This document shows positions 5,998-11,374 of a DNA stretch of 11,374 nucleotides, piece after piece. Each line of letters opens with the position of its first letter. Position 1 is the stretch's first letter. The stretch is from an uncultured Eubacteriales bacterium (GTDB lineage Bacteria; Bacillota; Clostridia; Oscillospirales; CAG-272): NCBI GenBank assembly GCA_900547565.1, contig URHI01000063.1:1-11374 (forward strand), given 5' to 3'. The notes under the pieces were generated by a model. The model did no database searches, was not told where the DNA came from, and worked only from the letters and a program-made list of their open reading frames with translations. Both the position numbers and the translations under genes were made by a program.

Positions 5998-6385
5998 TTT
6001 TTTGTTCCCTTTCAATATTTTCAAATCCCAGTGTAAGCAGTCGGTCTATGCGCTCGGCTCGTCCGCACAAATGCAGATAACCGACAAGCGCCTCAAGCCC
6101 GGTTGCCGACCGGTATTCCGCCGCTGTTGCGCGGCGCGGCAGATTGGTGTGCCCGAGGTTGCGTCCGCGACGGAATACCGCCGACTCATCCTCCTCAAGC
6201 ACAGGCAGAATGTTTTTCATGGCGGCAGCCTGCCGCGGTGCCGTGACATACTCCAGCGCGGCGGCGTTAAGCTCGCGCGTACCGGGCAGACCCGACCGCA
6301 CCAGTCGCTCCCGCACCCACACCTCCATAACAGCGTCGCCGAGATAGGCCAGCGCAGCCGGTGAAAACGCCCTGTCCGGTGTCAC
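5984..6385 (-). CDS. mrnC: Mini-ribonuclease III
   Basis: MrnC is a dsRNA-binding-domain-free RNase III that trims the 5' and 3' ends of 23S rRNA precursor in Firmicutes. The 133-residue protein has the normal length. Motifs are LAYLGDAVMEVWVR (12-25, catalytic Asp 17), FRRGRN (71-76) and YRSATGLEALVGYLHL (91-106, conserved Glu 98). The start is GTG 6385 with a GGAGG (complement of 6395-6399) nine bases upstream. The GTGA shares its bases with the TGA of the preceding esterase, a 4-base overlap that suggests translational coupling. In Bacillus, mrnC follows cysS; here it sits behind two SGNH esterases. The downstream cyclophilin start lies within its last codons. Confidence 0.93.
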   Translation of the reverse strand: MTPDRAFSPAALAYLGDAVMEVWVRERLVRSGLPGTRELNAAALEYVTAPRQAAAMKNILPVLEEDESAVFRRGRNLGHTNLPRRATAAEYRSATGLEALVGYLHLCGRAERIDRLLTLGFENIEREQKNEQS

Positions 6386-7479
6386 AGCAGACCGCCTCCG
6401 GCCAGCACTCGGCGTATTTCGCTTTCGATACCATCAGCCATGAGCGTAAAGCCAAGATCGTTTGGATGGACAGAATCCATGGTGCACTCATTTTCATACT
6501 TGCCGCAGAAAAATGTTTCTCCGTCAATGTAATACACATTGCGGTCTCCCAGCGCGCGGGCGTAGCGGTAGGTGTCGATAATTACGTCGCGCCGCTCGGC
6601 AAACGAGCCGGGGTTTGTCGCAACATTCGGACGCGAGATCATGATATACGGCGTATCAGGGCGTTTGGCGCGGAATACATCATACACACGCTGATGCGTG
6701 TCACGCAAAAATTCGACATTGGGCGCATTGTGGTCGTAATCGCACACAAAAATACACATATCAAGCCCCGCCATATATTCAACCAGCGGGACTTCTCCCT
6801 TTGCCTGCCCTGAAAAACCGAGATTCATATAGTCAATATCCAGTCTGCGGCAAAGTATACTCTGGTATGTCAGACCGGGTCTCGATGCCGCCGTACCGTG
6901 GACGATCGAGCTGCCGTAAAACACTATCGGCGCGATGTCAAGGTATTTTTTGCCCGGCTCCAGCGTTGCATCGGCCTGAAGACCGATATACAGATTTTTC
7001 ACCACGCCGTGTATGGGGAAATTGATGGTAAAGCTGCGGCGGCGACGAGAACCGAGACGTATGATCTGCTCGTAGTCATGATCAAAATTATAGGGCGGCA
7101 GAAACGCTTTTATAAAGCGGTGGTCGGTGTCGGTATCCTCATAAAGATCAAAACCGGCCGAATTGCACAGAGTAGTGTGCGGGTGGCGGCCGTACGGCCC
7201 CAGCTCAACCTTGATCGCCACATAAGACGAATCGGTGGTAAACCTCACACGTCCGCCTGCCGACTCGGGCGCAAGTCTTGCAACACCGGGGCTGGCTGAT
7301 TTGGCCACCTCGTCAGGCAAACGGCGGAAGGTGGGCTGGCTGAGCGGCTCGTAAAAGCCGTAAAGCCCGAACGGTTGCCGGCGCACATCATAAAACGTTA
7401 CGTCAGGCTCCCCGATACTGCTTTCAACCACCATATTTTTATCGACTTCAACATACGCATCTTTTTTGATTTCCTGCAT
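6382..7479 (-). CDS. SGNH/GDSL-type esterase with N-terminal GxDLY beta domain (intact copy)
   Basis: A 365-residue protein starting at ATG 7479, six bases after AGGAGG (complement of 7486-7491). The N-terminal half (about 1-170) is a beta-rich domain with the signature GFDLY (109-113) seen in SGNH-type esterases of the GxDLY family. The catalytic half has YGSSIVHG (188-195, nucleophile Ser 191), block II NLGFSGQAKGE (219-229), block III DYDHNAPN (247-254, Asn 251) and DSVHP (335-339, Asp 335 and His 338). Such enzymes remove acyl or acetyl groups, often from carbohydrates; the substrate here is unknown. There is no signal peptide, so it probably acts in the cytoplasm. It is a tandem paralogue of the next gene upstream and overlaps mrnC by four bases. 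Confidence 0.88.
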   Translation of the reverse strand: MQEIKKDAYVEVDKNMVVESSIGEPDVTFYDVRRQPFGLYGFYEPLSQPTFRRLPDEVAKSASPGVARLAPESAGGRVRFTTDSSYVAIKVELGPYGRHPHTTLCNSAGFDLYEDTDTDHRFIKAFLPPYNFDHDYEQIIRLGSRRRRSFTINFPIHGVVKNLYIGLQADATLEPGKKYLDIAPIVFYGSSIVHGTAASRPGLTYQSILCRRLDIDYMNLGFSGQAKGEVPLVEYMAGLDMCIFVCDYDHNAPNVEFLRDTHQRVYDVFRAKRPDTPYIMISRPNVATNPGSFAERRDVIIDTYRYARALGDRNVYYIDGETFFCGKYENECTMDSVHPNDLGFTLMADGIESEIRRVLAGGGLL

Positions 7480-7490
7480 GATCTGCCTCC

Positions 7491-8566
7491 TCAGTCATTG
7501 ATATATCCGTGACGCAGTGCACGGACAAGCACGCGCTCGATAGTTTCGGCCATCTTCATAAAGCCCACGTCGGTGGGGTGCGTGCCCTCGACGGTACACA
7601 GGTCCTCGTCCGGGCCACGGAACATGCCCTGCCCGTCAATGTAATACACCCGCTTGTCGCCCGCCTCGCGCGCATAGCGGTAGGTGTCAATGACAACGTC
7701 ACGCCGCTCGATCGACGACTCATAGTGCAAATTGAAATCAGGGCGTGAGATCATGATATACGGTACATCGGGGCGCTTTTCGCGGAACTGACGGTACATG
7801 CGCAGATGTGTGTTGCGCAGATACTCCACATTGGGCGCGTTGTGATCGTAATCGCAGACAAACGCCAGCATGTCAAGCCCGGTCATATAATCCACGATAA
7901 CCTCCTCGGCCTTGCCGTTGCCCGAAAAGCCCAGATTGATATAATCAAGATCAATGTGCCGCGCTATGATATTCTCATAGCAATTTCCGGCGTGTGAGCT
8001 GCACCCGCCCTGCGTGATCGAGTTGCCGTAATACACAACAGGCTTATCGGCGCGGTAACGGCTGCACTCTGCTGCAGACCGATATACAGCGTTGTCACGG
8101 GGTTGTAGTTGGGGAAATTGACGGTATAATATCTCATTTTACGGCCGCCGACATGTATCACCGACTCATAGCCATCCGTGATACCCACATCCGGCATAAA
8201 GCATCCGCGATACCGGCTGCCGCCGTCGGTATCCTCGTACAGGTCAAACGCCGACGTTCCCGAAAGCGGGAATTTGGCGTTGCGCGTCACATAAGGCATT
8301 ACGCATTTGATCGCTATGTATTCCGAGTCGGTCGCAAAGCGCACACGACCACCCGCCGTCTGAAGATTAAGTCGCTTTACGCCTGGACTTGTCGCCTCGG
8401 CAATACTGTCGGGCAGGCGCTTGAACTCCGGCTCGGTCTGCGGACAATAAAGCCCGTAGATGTCGAACGGCGCTTGTCTGACATCGTAAAAACGGATATC
8501 CGGCTCTTTTATTGCGGTCTCCACCGTCATGTTTTTGTCGACCTCAACGAATGTTTTGTCTGCCAT
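7491..8566 (-). pseudogene. Second SGNH/GxDLY esterase, split by a frameshift
   Basis: Start ATG 8566 follows AAAGGAGT (complement of 8571-8578). The first part, in the frame of 8566, encodes the beta domain with SAFDLYED and runs to YIGLQQSAAV (about 8058). It then leaves the homology and stops after 7964. The rest, in another frame from about 8057 to 7491, encodes YRADKPVVYYGNSITQGG (nucleophile in GNSITQG), NLGFSGNGKAE, DYDHNAPN and EGTHP. Against the intact neighbour, 41 instead of 57 nucleotides separate YIGLQ from the tyrosine before the nucleophile loop. That 16-nucleotide shortage explains the -1 shift. The acid of the D-x-x-H block is Glu here (EGTH) rather than Asp. Either a pseudogene or a sequence/assembly error; all other residues appear conserved. 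The stop overlaps the ribosome binding site of the next gene. Confidence 0.8.
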
Positions 8567-8590
8567 AATTACTCCTTTAATTATGATGAT

Positions 8591-8633
8591 AAAAATCGGG
8601 GCTGCCGTATTGGTGTCCAACACAACAGCCCCG
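8591..8633 (-). terminator. Intrinsic terminator of the yidC-jag unit
   Basis: Starting five bases after the jag stop, the minus strand reads CGGGGCTG...CAGCCCCG. The inner arms GTGTTGG and CCAATAC and two U-G pairs join these into a nearly continuous 17-bp stem with an ACA loop, followed by ATTTTT. It ends only about 13 bases before the ribosome binding site of the first esterase. The downstream genes therefore need read-through or a promoter overlapping this structure. The best -10-like match is CATAAT near 8580, without a good -35. Confidence 0.85.
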
Positions 8634-8637
8634 TGTC

Positions 8638-9342
8638 TTACAGATTATCCTCGTCGTCACTCAGACAGTCGCGGCGGGAATTATTTCTGCCGGCAGCCAC
8701 GCCCTTGTCGTCAAGGTACATAACCACCTTGCGGTTGTTCTCCGAGCCTATGGAGTTGGTGGACACACCGTCGATCTTCTGCACCTCGGAATGTATGATG
8801 CGGCGCTCATAGGGGTTCATCGGCTCCAGCATTACGCTCTTTTTATATTTGAGCACCTTGTCTGCCATACGGCGTGCAAGTGCTCTCAGCGCCTCCTCGC
8901 GTTTGGCGCGGTAGCCCTCGGCGTCCAGCGTTATGCGGACATATTCCCGCTTTTCTCCGGCAACCTTTTTATTGGCGGCCAGATTGGCCAGATACTGGAG
9001 CGAATCCAGCGTTTCGCCGTGATGGCCTATCAGTATACCCGAACCGTCGCCGTCTATGCTGATCAGCTTATCGTCATTGTTGCCGTCGCACATGACCGCC
9101 TCGGCCTTCAGCCCCATGTCTGATATAATGTTTTTAACAAATTCCAGCGCGATATCCGCGCCTTTCATAACATAGCTTACGCTCAGCTTTGCCGGACTTG
9201 CGCCCAGGCCGAACAGACCCTTGCGCGGCTCCTCCAGCACAGTATATTCGAGGCTTCCGACGTCCGGAGCACCCAACTGAACCGCGGCTGCGGCCAGTGC
9301 TTCATCGACTGTCTTGCCTGTTACGATAATTTCCTTTTTCAA
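8638..9342 (-). CDS. jag: RNA-binding protein KhpB/Jag (Jag_N, KH and R3H domains)
   Basis: Jag (KhpB, EloR) binds RNA and, together with KhpA in Streptococcus and relatives, affects cell elongation; in Bacillus it lies next to the YidC gene spoIIIJ. The 234-residue protein has the Jag_N domain (1-58, with KGLFGLG at 41-47). A type II KH domain (about 70-140) has the GxxG loop GHHG at 106-109. The R3H domain (about 165-210) contains NPYERRIIH with Arg 180 and His 184. The tail (about 215-234) is acidic. The start is TTG 9342: GGAGG (complement of 9349-9353) lies six bases away and the family N-terminus begins there. It follows yidC by 57 bases and is ended by a strong terminator. The usual follower mnmE is not present. 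Confidence 0.94.
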   Translation of the reverse strand: MKKEIIVTGKTVDEALAAAAVQLGAPDVGSLEYTVLEEPRKGLFGLGASPAKLSVSYVMKGADIALEFVKNIISDMGLKAEAVMCDGNNDDKLISIDGDGSGILIGHHGETLDSLQYLANLAANKKVAGEKREYVRITLDAEGYRAKREEALRALARRMADKVLKYKKSVMLEPMNPYERRIIHSEVQKIDGVSTNSIGSENNRKVVMYLDDKGVAAGRNNSRRDCLSDDEDNL

Positions 9343-9348
9343 GAGAAA

Positions 9349-9353
9349 CCTCC
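9349..9353 (-). promoter_or_regulatory. Ribosome binding site that sets the TTG start of jag
   Basis: GGAGG on the minus strand, six bases before TTG 9342. No ATG or GTG with a comparable site lies nearby in frame. A short GCCGC-AAACA-GCGGC hairpin (complement of 9356-9370) ends two bases upstream. Confidence 0.7.
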
Positions 9354-9355
9354 GT

Positions 9356-9370
9356 GCCGCTGTTTGCGGC
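9356..9370 (-). promoter_or_regulatory. Small hairpin just before the jag ribosome binding site
   Basis: The minus strand reads GCCGC-AAACA-GCGGC, a 5-bp GC stem immediately 5' of the GGAGG. A similar GCCGC-AAA-GCGGC stem lies before yidC. Shared position and sequence suggest an RNA control or processing element; not proven. Confidence 0.35.
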
Positions 9371-9399
9371 TTAATTCAATAATATAATGTCATTTGGTA

Positions 9400-11322
9400 T
9401 TATTTTGCGTTATTACCGGACTGACCGTTATTATCGTCTCCGGCGTTCTGAGCCTTACCGGACTCAGCTTCTCCGCCCTCGGATTTGCCATCTTCGGACT
9501 TGGTATCTTCGGCCTTACCGCTCTCGGCTTTACCCGACTGTCCGGCCTGATTTTTTTCATCGGCCTTTTGCCGGCGCGTCTCCTTGAGCTTTTGCCTCAG
9601 CTCCTTGAAGGACAGCTGCGGACGGTCCTCATCGGTTTTGATGGCGCTGTTCTCGACTCGCTTCTGCTGTTCCTCGGCCTCGCGCCGTTCCTGCGCCTCG
9701 ATGCGCTCGCGGCGCGCGATGGCAGCCTCACGTGTATCGTCAAAGTCCTCATCGTCAATATGGTGAAGCGAACGTATCACCTTGCCGGACGAGCTTACCC
9801 GAGGCCCCGCTACCGGCTTGCCCTTGATGATCTCCCTTTCGGCGGCCTTGTAGTCTTCCTCGGTGAACTTAGGCAACGGCATGGCCTTGCTGAGAATAAA
9901 GCGAACGAACGTGCTGAAAATGCTCTTGACCATCCAGTAAATACCCAGCGCACCGGGCACCATGAAGCAGATAACGGTACTCATGATCGGCATGGAGACA
10001 TCCATAACGGTGTTTGAGCAGCCCGTTGACTGATCGGTTGTTGCAGGCTGGTAGGTCAGCTTGCGAGACAGCTTCATGCTGGCAAAATACACCGCAAACG
10101 TGAGTATGGGTATGATCAGAAGCCAGCTCGGCTCTGTAATCGACGGCACAAGACCGGTATTAAGTCCGAACAGGTTAAAGTCAGGCCAGTGAGCACCCTT
10201 GAGCGCTTCTACCATTTGCCCGCCGTTTGAATAATATACAAAGTTTGACAGCTTATCGAAGAAAACCTCTCCGTTCTCCCGAATAAGCGAGGCTATTTCG
10301 ATCGTGCCCCTGCTGGAGCTGACTATCTGACCGAGTCCGCCTGCCGCCTCCGACGTGTTGACGAAGGTATAGAGTGCGGTCGACAGCTGTGAAGACAGCT
10401 TCATCACGTACACAATAGGGTTGATGACCACGTTGTACAGAATAATGATGATCGGGAACTGAATAAGCAGCGGCATACACCCGGATGCCGGGTTGAAGCC
10501 TTCCTTCTGATACATTTCCTGAATCTCGGTTGCAACCTTTTGCTGTGTAGCCTTATCGTCGCGCCCGGCATATTTTTTGCGTATTGCCTTCTCTTTAGGC
10601 TGCAACGATGCCTGCTTGATGGAGTTTTTCTGCTGCTTGATAGCCAGCGGCAGCATGAGCAACTCGATAAGCAGTGCAAACACACACATACCAAGCACAT
10701 AGTTGCCGCCGACGATACTTGTCATCCAGTTGAGTATGCTGCCGGCAGCCTGCTTGATGGTCTCCATAATGCCGGATGATGGCTCAAGCGACACCTCTGT
10801 GCGCATTTTTTCGATCAGCGCCGTGACGTCTGCCATATTGAGCTTAGAGTAATCAAGATCAAGCTTGGTCTTTTTGCTTGCCGCTTCGTTGGCCTGTCTG
10901 ACGGCATCCTGCGCCGCAGCCAGATCCCCGGCAAGGTAAGCCGCAGTGAAGCGGTCACGCGGCGTTCTTGTGTCCGAGGCGTTTTTGTCGGCGACCGCGG
11001 CCGCGATGATGTTGGCCAACGAGGTCAGCTGCTCCGTCGTGAGCGTTAGCTTCTCGCTGTCATCCACGGTGGTGCCGGTCGTATCGCCTGTGCCGCCTGC
11101 GGTGTTATCGGTCGCATCTCCCGTTAGAGCACTCGTTTCAGCTCCTGCAGTCGCACCGTCTGCAATGCCGGACTCACCGCTGTCGGACGCGGTGCTCGCC
11201 GGTGTGGTTTCGGCGGGCAGGTCACCGGCTGCCAGAGCGGGCAGACACAGCAGGCCCGCAAGCATCAGGCAGGCCAGCGCCGCGCACACAATGCGCCGTG
11301 TTGCACGTTTGGTTTGTGACAT
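9400..11322 (-). CDS. yidC: YidC/Oxa1-family membrane protein insertase with long terminal extensions
   Basis: YidC inserts membrane proteins alone or with SecYEG. ATG 11322 with GGAG (complement of 11329-11332) six bases upstream gives 640 residues; typical Gram-positive YidC has about 250-300. Order: signal sequence (1-31, ALA-type cleavage, no lipobox Cys); Ala/Thr/Gly/Asp-rich linker (33-90); predicted helical region (91-180). The conserved core has TM1 with LLIELLMLPLAIKQQKNS (217-234), the cytoplasmic hairpin (235-280), TM2 GCMPLLIQFPIIIILYNVV (281-299), an outer loop of about 90 residues, TM3 (398-416) and TM4-5 (about 445-480, MPIMSTVICFMVPGALGIYW). The tail (485-640) is cytoplasmic: an Arg/Glu-rich probable coiled coil (530-590), then SGKAE-like repeats (596-625). 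The hydrophilic-groove Arg of SpoIIIJ (ILIRLLILPL) aligns with Glu 220. Confidence 0.92.
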   Translation of the reverse strand: MSQTKRATRRIVCAALACLMLAGLLCLPALAAGDLPAETTPASTASDSGESGIADGATAGAETSALTGDATDNTAGGTGDTTGTTVDDSEKLTLTTEQLTSLANIIAAAVADKNASDTRTPRDRFTAAYLAGDLAAAQDAVRQANEAASKKTKLDLDYSKLNMADVTALIEKMRTEVSLEPSSGIMETIKQAAGSILNWMTSIVGGNYVLGMCVFALLIELLMLPLAIKQQKNSIKQASLQPKEKAIRKKYAGRDDKATQQKVATEIQEMYQKEGFNPASGCMPLLIQFPIIIILYNVVINPIVYVMKLSSQLSTALYTFVNTSEAAGGLGQIVSSSRGTIEIASLIRENGEVFFDKLSNFVYYSNGGQMVEALKGAHWPDFNLFGLNTGLVPSITEPSWLLIIPILTFAVYFASMKLSRKLTYQPATTDQSTGCSNTVMDVSMPIMSTVICFMVPGALGIYWMVKSIFSTFVRFILSKAMPLPKFTEEDYKAAEREIIKGKPVAGPRVSSSGKVIRSLHHIDDEDFDDTREAAIARRERIEAQERREAEEQQKRVENSAIKTDEDRPQLSFKELRQKLKETRRQKADEKNQAGQSGKAESGKAEDTKSEDGKSEGGEAESGKAQNAGDDNNGQSGNNAK

Positions 11323-11335
11323 GTTAATCTCCATT

Positions 11336-11352
11336 CTGCCGCTTTGCGGCAG
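11336..11352 (-). promoter_or_regulatory. Hairpin just before the yidC ribosome binding site
   Basis: The minus strand reads CTGCCGC-AAA-GCGGCAG, a perfect 7-bp stem with a triloop, ending three bases before the GGAG of yidC. No T run follows, so it is not a terminator. It resembles the hairpin in front of jag. Confidence 0.45.
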
Positions 11353-11374
11353 CACAAATAGTAATCAGTGAATT

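Noticed and set aside
5488..6036. Plus-strand open frame over the cyclophilin gene, and similar long antisense frames at 6361-6813, 8153-8812 and 9394-10017
   Set aside because: All lie opposite well-recognised minus-strand genes and have no family motifs or binding sites.

Overview
The window looks like a chromosomal piece of a moderately GC-rich Clostridia member, most likely Oscillospirales-type and possibly from an uncultured gut organism. The case rests on gene content (MrnC, Jag/KhpB, a long Firmicutes-type YidC, the rlmN...rsgA neighbourhood, GxDLY-type SGNH esterases), on GGAGG-type ribosome binding sites with occasional TTG starts, and on intrinsic terminators. No integrase, transposase, CRISPR array, rRNA or tRNA gene was found. 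No gene-free stretch exceeds 300 bases; the longest are 5239-5493 and 3374-3621.

Left half, mostly plus strand. A gene cut by the left edge (minus, from 101) diverges from prmC across a promoter region with two extended -10 boxes and a dyad. Then come prmC (release factor glutamine methyltransferase), ddl (D-Ala-D-Ala ligase) and rlmN (23S rRNA/tRNA adenine-C2 methyltransferase). After a 248-base gap with palindromes and a hairpin-rich repeat come a one-pass membrane protein made only of PASTA domains, and rsgA (ribosome-assembly GTPase). In many Firmicutes the slot between rlmN and rsgA holds a PP2C phosphatase and the PASTA kinase PrkC. Here neither the phosphatase nor the kinase domain is present. 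rsgA is split by a frameshift just after its DTPG motif, while the zinc domain remains intact in another frame.

A bidirectional terminator (5267-5306) and a 16-base parS-like sequence (5466-5481) lie between the convergent gene sets.

Right half, all minus strand, read right to left: yidC (membrane insertase with unusually long N- and C-terminal extensions), jag/khpB (RNA-binding protein), a strong terminator, two tandem paralogous SGNH esterases (the first frameshifted), mrnC (Mini-RNase III) and a cyclophilin. The yidC-jag pair usually belongs to the rpmH-rnpA-yidC-jag-mnmE group near oriC. The replication origin may therefore lie to the right of the window, which would fit a parS site here.

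Most genes are housekeeping: translation termination, ribosome maturation, 23S processing, peptidoglycan precursor synthesis and membrane protein insertion. The points of most interest are the kinase-less PASTA protein in the PrkC slot, the parS-like site, the two frameshifted genes (each apparently lacking about 15 nucleotides), and the architecture of YidC. I do not see a clear multi-gene novel system.
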